Origin: Bacteroidota bacterium
Lineage (GTDB): Bacteria; Bacteroidota; Bacteroidia; Chitinophagales; Chitinophagaceae
DNA: 64,000 nucleotides
Direction of reading: 5' to 3'
NCBI GenBank assembly: GCA_023387985.1
Contig: JAEWHC010000009.1
Location: 992,001 to 1,056,000, forward strand
The notes under the pieces are model-generated. The model saw only the letters and a program-made list of their open reading frames with translations, made no database searches and was not told the origin of the DNA. Shown here piece by piece: positions 7,881 to 16,423 of the stretch; the first letter of the stretch is position 1; every line of letters begins with the position of its first letter. A program made the position numbers and the translations under genes.

Positions 7881-9074
7881 TTATTTTTCAAAAAAATTCA
7901 GTGTACCGCCTACCCATTCTTTGTCTGCATTATAACGAACGCCAATCATTTTACCTTTGCTCAGCCGGCCAAGATTTTGAACGGGCTGAGGCCGCAGCAT
8001 GCCTGGCAACCAAAAATAAAATATCCGTATTTCCGCTTTTGCGGGGACATCCGGAGTTTGGATGATATCGGCATATTGAACCTTTTTTTGGAGGATCCAG
8101 TTTTCGGGGTCCTCAATTTTTTCAAGATCTGCTTTTACAACATCAATAATCACTCCCTGGCCTGCAAAAGAGAATAATGGTTTCAAAACATAATTTTCCA
8201 GGTCTTCAGGCCATCTTTTTACATCATTCAAAAAACTTGTGGGCGGAACATATGGCGAATGAATAAAGGGCAAGGTAAACTTACTTAGCCTGTAGAACCA
8301 GTTGGGATGGGGGCACCATTCCACTTCATATGGAAGCTTAAGGTCAACAAGATCATCAGGGAGTTCCTGTTGCTGCAGGTCATCAAAAATAAGCCTGTTG
8401 TAGATGCGTTTGATATGTTGCCGGCTTCCATTTTCCTTTTCATAAAACAATTTGCGGCCTTCGCTTTTCAAATTTGTATAACAGAGAATGGTAATGCCTG
8501 TAAGCGCCTGTGTGCAGTAAAAATCAATCCTCGTTTTTTGCTCATCGGGAAAAATCTCCAGCAAAACAACTTCTTCCGGCTTATGCCCGTCCAAAATGAT
8601 TGCTTTCAATAATTCCGGATAAACTTCGGAACTGTATTCTCCAAAATAACTGGAAAAATTACCGGGTATATCAAAATAATTCTTTATGATGAGATCCTGG
8701 AAGTATTGGTAACCAAATAAGGAGGGAAACCCTTGTAATTCGATCAGTTGGGGAATATAACCACCGTTGGAATCTTCACAAATGCCGAAATCAAAACATA
8801 TAAATTGTGGCAGCCCTTCATCTCCTCCCACACGGTATGCATCAGGAATGGCGGGATTGGTTTTATCCATGAAACCGGGTTGCTGCATGAAGTCGATAAT
8901 GTGTTCGCAACAACCGATCATTTGGTCTTTAAACTTTTTTGGAACAAATACCGGTGTTTCCGCCACCCGGAAAACCAGGGACCCTGGATATAGGGCATCC
9001 AGCTCATTCAGGTATTTGTTGTACACCTCTTTTTGAAAAGCGTTGTTGAACCGTTGGCGTAAGTCTGGAACCAT
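7881..9074 (-). CDS. ATP-grasp-like protein of unknown function
   Basis: The 397-residue protein starts best at the ATG at 9074 (MVPDLRQRFNNAF); an ORF extension to 9176 would overlap ccmB and adds an unlikely N-terminus. The C-terminal third looks like an ATP-grasp fold: NYVLKPLFSFAGQGV resembles the glycine-rich nucleotide loop, WILQKKVQYAD the hinge, and AEIRIFYFW plus GGTLNFFEK the metal-binding end. The central IELQGFPSLFGYQYFQD and HPNWFYRLSKFTLPF segments are distinctive but I cannot assign them. It lies 25 bp after ccmB in a tdk-ccmB operon. A ligase function is inferred; the substrate is unknown. Confidence 0.65.
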   Translation of the reverse strand: MVPDLRQRFNNAFQKEVYNKYLNELDALYPGSLVFRVAETPVFVPKKFKDQMIGCCEHIIDFMQQPGFMDKTNPAIPDAYRVGGDEGLPQFICFDFGICEDSNGGYIPQLIELQGFPSLFGYQYFQDLIIKNYFDIPGNFSSYFGEYSSEVYPELLKAIILDGHKPEEVVLLEIFPDEQKTRIDFYCTQALTGITILCYTNLKSEGRKLFYEKENGSRQHIKRIYNRLIFDDLQQQELPDDLVDLKLPYEVEWCPHPNWFYRLSKFTLPFIHSPYVPPTSFLNDVKRWPEDLENYVLKPLFSFAGQGVIIDVVKADLEKIEDPENWILQKKVQYADIIQTPDVPAKAEIRIFYFWLPGMLRPQPVQNLGRLSKGKMIGVRYNADKEWVGGTLNFFEK

Positions 9075-9099
9075 TTGTAGTATTTTGATAGCAATAAAA

Positions 9100-9759
9100 T
9101 TAATCTTTCCAAAGGAAAGGAAACAAAATGGAGGCCATGATGATAATAAGAAAATCCAGCCCGGTAAGTAGACCAAAGATCTTTAAAACGCCGTCTTCAT
9201 TAAATACTTCACCCATGCCGGCCTTCGACAGCCTTACCAGCAGGATCAATTGTGGAACCATTACCGGTAATCCCAAAACGGCTACCAGGCTTGCCTGTTG
9301 CCTGGCTTTTGATGCAATGGCACTGAGCATGGTAAACAATAGCGAGAGTCCGAATCCGCCAACCAAAGTAATGAGGACAAACAGACCGGTATTTTGCAAC
9401 GGGTTGCCGAGAAACAACAGGAAACACGCAAGTGAGATCAGGCTGAGCAGGATCATATATACCACGTTCAGCAACATTTTAGAGTATAAATATTCCAGAG
9501 GATGAACGGTGGAATAATAGTAAAGCATCCGGCCTTTAGCTTCACCCACAAAGGATTTAATCACCGCATTTACCACAATAAAAACTTGTGTTATCCAAAA
9601 CAGTGCATTCCACTGGTCAGCCGCCGGCCTGCCCGTTGCCAGGTAAATAATAAAAATGGTGCTCAGGGCATACAGGAATATTCCGGTGAGGTTTTGCTGT
9701 TGCCGGAGCTCAGTCCTGACATCTTTTTTTACCAGTGCTATCAGCGAGTTTATCCTCAT
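9100..9759 (-). CDS. ccmB: Heme exporter protein B (cytochrome c maturation)
   Basis: CcmB is the membrane subunit of the CcmAB(CD) ABC complex that releases holo-CcmE during cytochrome c maturation. The 219-residue protein begins with the typical cytosolic stretch VKKDVRTELRQQQ and has six predicted hydrophobic segments, the family number and length (about 220). The start overlaps the tdk stop by 4 bp. No ccmA, C, D, E or F is present in the window, so the partners must be elsewhere; the cbb3 oxidase at 43-52 kb needs c-type heme attachment. Confidence 0.88.
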   Translation of the reverse strand: MRINSLIALVKKDVRTELRQQQNLTGIFLYALSTIFIIYLATGRPAADQWNALFWITQVFIVVNAVIKSFVGEAKGRMLYYYSTVHPLEYLYSKMLLNVVYMILLSLISLACFLLFLGNPLQNTGLFVLITLVGGFGLSLLFTMLSAIASKARQQASLVAVLGLPVMVPQLILLVRLSKAGMGEVFNEDGVLKIFGLLTGLDFLIIIMASILFPFLWKD

Positions 9760-10334
9760 TTATCTTTCATTCTTTCAAAATAGTGCTTCCGGCAAAGTGG
9801 CATATAGGTATCTTTTTCTCCGAGAAGAACTTGTCCTGTATCTGCAGTTTTGCGATAGCTGTAGCTTGCGATTGTTCCGCAATCCATACATATAGCATGC
9901 GGTTTAGTTATGTAATCGGCAATGGCCAGAAGGTTGGGCATCTGTCCGAACGGTTTGCCCAGATAATCCATATCCAACCCTGCAATGATCACCCGTATAC
10001 CGCGATTTGCAAGTTGCTGGCAAACGGTGGTAATATTTGAATCAAAAAACTGGGCTTCATCAATTCCTACCACATCTACCTCTCCCGCCAGCAATAAAAT
10101 CTTTTCAGCATTATCAACCGGTGTACTGTGGATTGCATTGGAATCATGGCTGACGATCTTGGCTTCATCATAACGCCTGTCTGCCACAGGCTTAAAAATT
10201 TCAACTGTTTGCCCTGCAATCTTTACCCTTTTCAATCTGCGTATCAGTTCTTCGGTTTTTCCGCTAAACATACTTCCGCAGATCACTTCGATCCAGCCGC
10301 GCCGCTCGCCGGTAATATTTGGTTCAATAAACAT
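9756..10334 (-). CDS. tdk: Thymidine kinase
   Basis: This enzyme phosphorylates thymidine with ATP in the salvage pathway. The P loop GSMFSGKTEELIRR lies near residue 21, the Walker B-like VVGIDEAQFFD follows near residue 91, and the zinc lasso is complete (CMDC and CRKH pairs). The length of 192 residues fits type II bacterial thymidine kinases. It is the first gene of a minus-strand operon with ccmB (4-bp overlap) and the ATP-grasp-like gene. Confidence 0.96.
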   Translation of the reverse strand: MFIEPNITGERRGWIEVICGSMFSGKTEELIRRLKRVKIAGQTVEIFKPVADRRYDEAKIVSHDSNAIHSTPVDNAEKILLLAGEVDVVGIDEAQFFDSNITTVCQQLANRGIRVIIAGLDMDYLGKPFGQMPNLLAIADYITKPHAICMDCGTIASYSYRKTADTGQVLLGEKDTYMPLCRKHYFERMKDK

Positions 10335-10386
10335 TAGTCTTCGTTAAAGCTTGTTAAAGGCGTTCCACTATATTCTTTTCCAATTT

Positions 10387-10394
10387 TATATTTG
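10387..10394 (+). promoter_or_regulatory. Consensus -7 box TATATTTG, 6 bp before the ATG
   Basis: This is a full match to the Bacteroidota -7 consensus TAnnTTTG. Only six bases (10395-10400) separate it from the ATG at 10401, so transcription would start at or next to the start codon. No well-placed TTG -33 element is seen. Confidence 0.55.
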
Positions 10395-10400
10395 TACAGC

Positions 10401-11363
10401 ATGGACGCATTTATTATCAACATGATCCGGGAACTAGAAATTGCTGCCCGAAATGGCGAAGATAAGGCTCAGTTGATTGCTTTGGCCGAGGAACTGATGA
10501 TTGAACTTAAAAAATTGCCTTTGGCAGGCCCAGAAATAATTCAAATGCCTGATCCTGAAAATACGGCCATTCAAAATCTAAAACCCTTTTCCTATGTTGT
10601 TCCGAAGCCTCCCGCTGTCATTAGAACAGAACCAGCAGCGGAGCAAATAACAAATGCGGTTTCAGATCCGAAGGATTCCGTTCAGCAACCAACAGGAGGC
10701 TCTGGAGAACCGCCTGCCAACATGGAAGAAATCGCAGAAAATGAAGAACGTTTAACGCGTCAACCACCACGGTACATTGAATCAGATTTTGTAAGCAAAA
10801 TAAAGCCGGAGGAGTTTAAGCCCGAACCGGTGGATCCATCATCAGTTTCAGAAGAATTTGTTTTGCCGGTAACGGCAGAAATGATACGGGAAGCTCTCCA
10901 GGAAATCAATGTTCCGGAAACCTTAAAGCCCGGGGATACAAATTTTGCCCCCAAAATTGATGGTTCAACTGAGCGTCCAGCAGCGCCTTCACCTGGCGGG
11001 CAAACGGAAAAGGAATTAACCAACAATAAACCAGTATCTCAGCCTGCGGCAAAAGCCCCAAAAAAAGAGCTCAACGATACATTTCTCCACAATGCTTCTA
11101 CAGGCATTGGAAAGTTCAGCATAGTGCCAGTGCAGGATCTGCGCCGGGCCTTTACCATAGGTGAAAAATATCAGCTGGTGGAAGAACTTTTTGGTGGCGA
11201 TGATGTTTTGTTTGAAAGAAGTCTTGAGGCAATTGAACAATCATCCGCTCTTCCTCAAGCCATCTTTTTTATTGAACGGGAATTACGCGTAAAAATGGGT
11301 TGGCAGGAAGACAAGCCAAGCGTCCAGTTTTTCTATGATACGGTAAGGCGGCGTTTTTCCTGA
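10401..11363 (+). CDS. Uncharacterised protein with acidic/proline-rich linker and conserved C-terminal domain
   Basis: The 320-residue protein has three parts. The N-terminus (about 1-50) is a helical segment, MDAFIINMIRELEIAA. The middle (50-225) is low complexity, rich in Pro, Glu, Lys and Thr, and probably disordered. The C-terminal 85 residues contain VQDLRRAFTIGEKYQLVEEL and WQEDKPSVQFFYDTVRRRF, resembling a domain that I associate with hypothetical Bacteroidota proteins (DLRKAIGINDRF type). I started at the ATG at 10401; the TTG at 10392 overlaps the promoter box. No signal peptide is seen, so it is probably cytoplasmic. Function unknown. Confidence 0.75.
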   Translation: MDAFIINMIRELEIAARNGEDKAQLIALAEELMIELKKLPLAGPEIIQMPDPENTAIQNLKPFSYVVPKPPAVIRTEPAAEQITNAVSDPKDSVQQPTGGSGEPPANMEEIAENEERLTRQPPRYIESDFVSKIKPEEFKPEPVDPSSVSEEFVLPVTAEMIREALQEINVPETLKPGDTNFAPKIDGSTERPAAPSPGGQTEKELTNNKPVSQPAAKAPKKELNDTFLHNASTGIGKFSIVPVQDLRRAFTIGEKYQLVEELFGGDDVLFERSLEAIEQSSALPQAIFFIERELRVKMGWQEDKPSVQFFYDTVRRRFS

Positions 11364-11393
11364 TATTTTTCTCAGGCAGCTGGGTGGATGATG

Positions 11394-11429
11394 GCCTAAA
11401 ATTAATTTAGGCAACTCATAATTTTTTTT
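11394..11429 (+). terminator. Putative terminator after the gene at 10401-11363
   Basis: A perfect 7-bp inverted repeat, GCCTAAA and TTTAGGC with a 5-nt loop, is followed 9 bp later by eight T residues. The gap to the T tract makes it weaker than the other terminators here. Confidence 0.45.
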
Positions 11430-11564
11430 CCGGACTGACATTTTCAAATTATTTCAATGCATCCGTTTCTCCTGGCTTTGTGCCAAAAAATATAAGTTGA
11501 AAATCGAACCTGGCAAATGAACGAGAAAAAAAGATTTTTCTGCCTGGATTAAGAAACCAGATAT

Positions 11565-12854
11565 TTAATCGAAAACATTTTCCCGGATATACTGCATTAT
11601 GGCCTCAGTAGCTCCGGCATTTTCTTTCACGAATTGCTCAGCGCGCATTGCTGCATTGGAATATGCATTTGATCCCAATGAAAGGCTCCTTATTTTTTCG
11701 GCCAATTCCTCACCATTTTTTACAGAAAATGCAGCACCATTTTTTATCAGGGATACTGCTTCAGCAAATTTCTGATAGTTGGGACCGAACAAAACAGGTT
11801 TACCATAAGCTGCCGCTTCCAGTGTATTGTGGATTCCTGATTTATTGAATCCTCCTCCTATGTAAGCATAATGTCCGTAAGGATATAGATATTTCAACTT
11901 CCCAATGGAATCGATAATGATCACCCTGGATCCGGCATCTGCACAGGAGTTAATTTGTGAATATCTCTTACCGGAGAAAAGCTTTTCTATGCCTAGCAAA
12001 TGCTTTTCATCTATTTCGTGGGGCGCAATGATCATTTTAAATTCCGGCATTATTTCTATGAATTCTTTCAGCAGGATTTCGTCACCGGGCCATGTACTGC
12101 CAGCAATCAACACCGGCTGATTAAGCCGATCGGGAAGCTGTAAATAGGGAAGGGTCACGCTTTCTTTCAGCATTTCGAGAACGGTATCAAAACGGGTGTC
12201 CCCCGCAATCTCTATATTATTTGCTCCAATAAAACTGCTGATTTTTTCCCTGGACCTTTCGTTTTGCACAAAAATCCTGGTGAAATATTCAAGCATTTGT
12301 CGATGGAACTCACCATACCATTGGAAAAAAGGTTGCTCTTTCCTGAATATGGCAGAAATCAGCAACAGTGGGATTTGCCTTTGATTGATTTCCCTCAAAA
12401 AATAAAACCAATAATCGTATTTTACCCAAATGATGAGATCGGGCCTGAGCAAATCCAGAATTTGCCTCGCATTTCCTGGATTATCCCATGGAAGGTAACC
12501 CGTGGCGTCTGCCAGGGGTGTATTTTTTCTGATTTCGTATCCTGAGGGTGAAAAAAAAGTGGCCACAATTTTCATTTCCGGGTACGCTTTGCGCAAAGCG
12601 CGGAGCACGGGCGAACCTTGTTCAAATTCACCCAGGCTTGCCGCGTGCATCCATACCAGTTTATTACCTCCTGTTTGGCGGAGTGGGTCAATTCTGGAGC
12701 GCCATTCCGATTCCCAGTTTTTTCGCCCTTGGATACTGCGCGAAAATTTGCTTTTTCCGGCAATAAATTTTGTTGCCCATATGGGCAGGTGCATGACCAG
12801 CCGGTACAAAAAAAGGGTGATTTTGAAAAAAGGGGACCTGCTGTTATTAATCAT
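11565..12854 (-). CDS. waaA: 3-deoxy-D-manno-octulosonic acid (Kdo) transferase
   Basis: WaaA (KdtA, family GT30) adds Kdo from CMP-Kdo to lipid A precursor at the inner membrane. The 429-residue protein begins with a hydrophobic anchor (ITLFLYRLVMHLPIW) and shows WMHAASLGEFEQGSPVL, containing the catalytic glutamate region, then the C-terminal donor-binding half with YAYIGGGFNKSGIHNTLEAA and GKPVLFGPNYQKF. Length fits the family (about 410-430). Its presence, with the heptose kinase at 21.5 kb, indicates an LPS-bearing outer membrane. Confidence 0.95.
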   Translation of the reverse strand: MINNSRSPFFKITLFLYRLVMHLPIWATKFIAGKSKFSRSIQGRKNWESEWRSRIDPLRQTGGNKLVWMHAASLGEFEQGSPVLRALRKAYPEMKIVATFFSPSGYEIRKNTPLADATGYLPWDNPGNARQILDLLRPDLIIWVKYDYWFYFLREINQRQIPLLLISAIFRKEQPFFQWYGEFHRQMLEYFTRIFVQNERSREKISSFIGANNIEIAGDTRFDTVLEMLKESVTLPYLQLPDRLNQPVLIAGSTWPGDEILLKEFIEIMPEFKMIIAPHEIDEKHLLGIEKLFSGKRYSQINSCADAGSRVIIIDSIGKLKYLYPYGHYAYIGGGFNKSGIHNTLEAAAYGKPVLFGPNYQKFAEAVSLIKNGAAFSVKNGEELAEKIRSLSLGSNAYSNAAMRAEQFVKENAGATEAIMQYIRENVFD

Positions 12855-12929
12855 TCCTGCACTGATATTCAGCCTTATTGTTAAATTGTAATATTAGCTC
12901 AAAGTTCCCAAATCCCCTGGAAAATAATG

Positions 12930-12937
12930 TATTTTTG
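12930..12937 (+). promoter_or_regulatory. -7 box TATTTTTG upstream of the nucleotide-sugar operon
   Basis: The site matches TAnnTTTG and lies 20 bp before the ATG at 12958. No TTG was found at the expected -33 distance, so strength is uncertain. Confidence 0.5.
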
Positions 12938-12957
12938 CGGCCCGAAAACGGGATAAA

Positions 12958-14094
12958 ATGAACAAGCCAATTGCAATGGTTGACCTGCGCAACCAGTATT
13001 TAAAAATCAAGCCGGAGATAGACAAAGCAATTATGGATGTGGTTGATTCCGCTGCTTTTATTAACGGACCGGCAGTCAGGGGGTTTTCTTCGTCACTTGC
13101 AAAATATCTTGGTGTTAAACATGTGATCCCCTGTGCAAATGGAACCGATGCCCTGCAAATTGCATTGATGTCATTGGATCTTGAGCCGGGAGATGAGGTG
13201 ATTACTCCCTCTTTTACTTATATCGCCACAACGGAAGTGGTTGCATTACTGAGGCTGAAGCCGGTTTTTGTGGATGTGGATCCGCATAGTTTCGTGATGG
13301 ATCCCACCAAGTTGGAAGCGAGCATCACCCCCCGTACCCGGGCAATCGTCCCCGTCCATCTTTACGGACAAATGGCCAATATGCTACAGATACTGGAAAT
13401 TGCTAACCGCCATAACATTGCCGTTATTGAAGATACCGCGCAGGCCATTGGCTCGGATTTTATTCATCCGGATGGCAGACTTCAAAAAGCCGGAACCATG
13501 GGACATATTGGTTGTACAAGTTTTTTTCCAAGTAAAAACCTGGGTTGCTTTGGAGATGGAGGAGCCATATTTACAAACGCGGATGAACTGGCTGAAAAAA
13601 TCAATAAAATTGCGAACCACGGGCAATCGAAGCGTTATTACCATGACCTGGTGGGATGCAATAGCAGGCTGGACAGTATACAGGCGGCCATCCTCAATGT
13701 AAAATTGCCACATCTTGATGATTACAATAATGCAAGAAGGGCAGCAGCTGACCGCTATGATAAATTTTTTGCCGGCCATCCCAACGTTTTAATCCCGGTT
13801 CGAACAAATTACAGTAGTCATGTTTTTCACCAGTATACACTTAAAATTTTAAATACCGACAGAGACAAGGTAAAGCAACAATTGGATGAAAAAGGAATTC
13901 CGGCAATGATTTACTACCCTGTACCAGGCCACAGGCAAAAGATGTTTGATCATATCCGTTTTTCTGCCGGTGATCTCAACGTAACTGATGAACTGACGCA
14001 ACAGGTGCTCTCGTTGCCCATGCACACTGAATTAACTGAAGAACTTCAGGTATTAATAGCAAATACATTATTAGATATACTTAAAAACAATTAA
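12958..14094 (+). CDS. DegT/DnrJ/EryC1/StrS-family sugar aminotransferase
   Basis: Members of this PLP-dependent family transfer an amino group to keto-sugars linked to UDP or dTDP. The 378-residue protein has the N-terminal NGTDALQIAL cofactor-binding block, EDTAQAIGSD with the PLP-contacting aspartate, and SFFPSKNLGCFGDGG with the Schiff-base lysine at residue 193. The C-terminal HVFHQYTLKI and GIPAMIYYPVP blocks are also typical, and HLYGQMANM resembles WbpE/WlbE-type enzymes acting on UDP-sugar acids. It heads a five-gene operon, with 3 bp to the next gene. The exact substrate is not determined. Confidence 0.92.
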   Translation: MNKPIAMVDLRNQYLKIKPEIDKAIMDVVDSAAFINGPAVRGFSSSLAKYLGVKHVIPCANGTDALQIALMSLDLEPGDEVITPSFTYIATTEVVALLRLKPVFVDVDPHSFVMDPTKLEASITPRTRAIVPVHLYGQMANMLQILEIANRHNIAVIEDTAQAIGSDFIHPDGRLQKAGTMGHIGCTSFFPSKNLGCFGDGGAIFTNADELAEKINKIANHGQSKRYYHDLVGCNSRLDSIQAAILNVKLPHLDDYNNARRAAADRYDKFFAGHPNVLIPVRTNYSSHVFHQYTLKILNTDRDKVKQQLDEKGIPAMIYYPVPGHRQKMFDHIRFSAGDLNVTDELTQQVLSLPMHTELTEELQVLIANTLLDILKNN

Positions 14095-14097
14095 GAA

Positions 14098-15432
14098 ATG
14101 AAAATATCGGTTATTGGAACGGGTTATGTTGGCCTCGTTACCGGAACTTGCTTTGCAGAGACAGGCAACGACGTGCTATGTGTAGATATTGATGAACAAA
14201 AAGTAGAAAGTCTTAAAAACGGCAAAATCACTATTTATGAACCCGGGCTCGAACGAATTTTTGAACGCAACCTGAAGGAAGGTCGCCTTAGGTTTACGAA
14301 TGATATTCATCAAAGCCTCGATTTTGGAGAAGTTATTTTCCTGGCTTTGCCAACGCCTCCCGGCGAAGACGGAAGTGCAGACCTGAGCTACGTATTGGGA
14401 GTTGCCCGGCAGATTGGCGAACATCTTGCCGAAGGCAGTTATAAAGTTATTGTTGATAAAAGTACCGTTCCCGTAGGAACTGCCGAGAAGGTTTCGAATG
14501 CCATATTTGAAGCCAGCAATCGTAAGCTGCAATCCGGCAGGGATTATGATGTGGTTAGCAATCCGGAATTTTTGAGGGAAGGAGTGGCGGTAGAAGATTT
14601 CATGAAACCGGAAAGGGTGGTGGTTGGTACCCAAAGCGAAAAAGCCAAAGAAATCATGGAGACTTTGTACAATCCATTTGTCCGTCAGGGCAACCCCATC
14701 ATCTTCATGGATGAAAAAAGCGCCGAACTGACGAAGTATGCAGCCAATGCATTCCTGGCTACCAAAATCACTTTTATGAATGAGATCGCAAGGTTGTGTG
14801 ATCTGCTTGGAGCTGACGTGGATATGGTAAGGAGAGGCATCGGCAGCGATAGCCGGATTGGCAAAAGGTTTCTTTTCCCCGGCATTGGATATGGCGGCAG
14901 TTGTTTTCCGAAAGATGTGCAGGCGTTGGCCAAATCGGCGCGAGAAGTGGATTATGATTTCAGAATACTGGAATCGGTAATGAAAGTAAATGAGGAACAA
15001 AAAACTTATTTGCTGCCTAAATTGATTGAATTGTTTGGGGGCTCAGTCGCAGGTAAAAAAATCGCTTTATGGGGTTTGGCATTTAAACCCAATACGGATG
15101 ACATCCGTGAAGCACCGGCACTTTACATCATTGAAGAACTACTGAAAAATGGCGCACAGGTTAAAGTTTTTGACCCTGAAGCCATGGAAAATGTGCGCAG
15201 GAATTATGCAGATAAAATTGAATTTGCTGAAGCCCAATATGATGCGCTTGAGGATGCAGATGCACTGATTATTGCTACAGAATGGAACGAATTCCGTACA
15301 CCGGATTTTGAACGCATCAAAAACCTGTTGAAGACTCCCTTCATCCTGGATGGACGTAATCTCTTTGATGTGGACACGATGGAAGAAAATGGATTTAAAT
15401 ACATCAGCATTGGACGCAGGTCTGTAGTATGA
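14098..15432 (+). CDS. ugd: UDP-glucose 6-dehydrogenase
   Basis: It oxidises UDP-glucose twice to UDP-glucuronate with NAD+. The 444-residue protein opens with the Rossmann motif VIGTGYVGLVTG, has DKSTVPVGTAEKV and SNPEFLREGVAVEDFMKPER, and the active-site segment GIGYGGSCFPKDV with catalytic Cys269. AANAFLATKITFMNEIA supplies the conserved lysine and asparagine. It follows the aminotransferase by 3 bp and overlaps the downstream decarboxylase gene by 4 bp; its product is the substrate of that decarboxylase. Confidence 0.95.
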   Translation: MKISVIGTGYVGLVTGTCFAETGNDVLCVDIDEQKVESLKNGKITIYEPGLERIFERNLKEGRLRFTNDIHQSLDFGEVIFLALPTPPGEDGSADLSYVLGVARQIGEHLAEGSYKVIVDKSTVPVGTAEKVSNAIFEASNRKLQSGRDYDVVSNPEFLREGVAVEDFMKPERVVVGTQSEKAKEIMETLYNPFVRQGNPIIFMDEKSAELTKYAANAFLATKITFMNEIARLCDLLGADVDMVRRGIGSDSRIGKRFLFPGIGYGGSCFPKDVQALAKSAREVDYDFRILESVMKVNEEQKTYLLPKLIELFGGSVAGKKIALWGLAFKPNTDDIREAPALYIIEELLKNGAQVKVFDPEAMENVRRNYADKIEFAEAQYDALEDADALIIATEWNEFRTPDFERIKNLLKTPFILDGRNLFDVDTMEENGFKYISIGRRSVV

Positions 15433-16409
15433 TTATGAAAAAAAGAGTGCTTATAACCGGTGGGGCAGGTTTTCTGGGTTCACATTTATGCGATCGCTTC
15501 ATTAAAGAGCATATGCATGTCATTGCCATGGATAATCTCATTACAGGTGATATGCGAAACATAGAGCATTTGCTGCCTCTTGAGCATTTTGAGTTTTATC
15601 ATCATGATGTAACCAAATACATTCACGTACCCGGAAATCTCGATTATATCCTGCATTTTGCCAGCCCCGCAAGCCCGATTGACTACCTGAAAATTCCCAT
15701 CCAGACCCTAAAAGTCGGTGCTATGGGTACCCACAATTGCCTTGGACTGGCTAAGGCAAAAGGAGCTCGTATTCTGGTGGCTTCAACCAGTGAAGTTTAC
15801 GGCGATCCGCTCGTGCATCCGCAAAATGAGGAATACTGGGGTAACGTAAATCCTGTTGGGCCGAGAGGGGTATATGATGAAGCAAAGCGCTACCTGGAAT
15901 CCATCACAATGGCATATCATACTTACCATAAACTGGATACTCGGATTGTGCGGATTTTTAACACGTATGGTCCGAGAATGCGATTGAACGATGGCAGGGC
16001 CTTACCAGCATTCATAGGACAGGCATTGCGCGGCGAAGACCTGACGGTGTTTGGTGATGGTAGCCAGACGCGCAGTTTCTGTTACGTGGATGATTTAATC
16101 GAGGGCATTTTCCGGTTATTGATGAGCGATATTTCTTCCCCGGTGAACCTTGGTAATCCCGCTGAGATTTCTCTGCTTGATTTTGCCAATGAGGTATTGG
16201 CCTTAACCGGGAGCACACAAAAAATAATTTTTCAGCCATTGCCTACCGACGATCCCAAACAACGGCAGCCGGACATAACCAAGGCACGCAAATTGCTGGG
16301 TTGGGAGCCCAGGATTGAAAGAAAAGAAGGATTGAAAATTACCTACAAATATTTTAAGTCTTTACCAGAAGCGGAATGGTACCGCCAACCCAAAAACTTT
16401 TATAAATAA
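15429..16409 (+). CDS. UDP-glucuronate decarboxylase (UDP-xylose synthase type)
   Basis: This extended short-chain dehydrogenase is most like UDP-glucuronate decarboxylases, which form UDP-xylose via an enzyme-bound 4-keto intermediate. The 326-residue protein has the NAD motif ITGGAGFLGSHL near residue 10, HFASPASPIDYLKIPIQTLK, STSEVYGDPLVHPQ and the YDEAK catalytic pair (Tyr149, Lys153), then RIFNTYGPRM. The ASP-AS-P and GPRGVYDEAKR blocks are characteristic of this subgroup. An ATG at 15435 is an alternative start. Its overlap with ugd supports sequential action on UDP-glucose. Confidence 0.93.
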   Translation: MIMKKRVLITGGAGFLGSHLCDRFIKEHMHVIAMDNLITGDMRNIEHLLPLEHFEFYHHDVTKYIHVPGNLDYILHFASPASPIDYLKIPIQTLKVGAMGTHNCLGLAKAKGARILVASTSEVYGDPLVHPQNEEYWGNVNPVGPRGVYDEAKRYLESITMAYHTYHKLDTRIVRIFNTYGPRMRLNDGRALPAFIGQALRGEDLTVFGDGSQTRSFCYVDDLIEGIFRLLMSDISSPVNLGNPAEISLLDFANEVLALTGSTQKIIFQPLPTDDPKQRQPDITKARKLLGWEPRIERKEGLKITYKYFKSLPEAEWYRQPKNFYK

Positions 16410-16423
16410 ACCGCTCTCTCAAT

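Noticed and set aside
14176..15000. A 274-residue open frame antisense to ugd
   Set aside because: It lies wholly within a confidently assigned gene, has no recognisable domain and arises from codon composition on the opposite strand.
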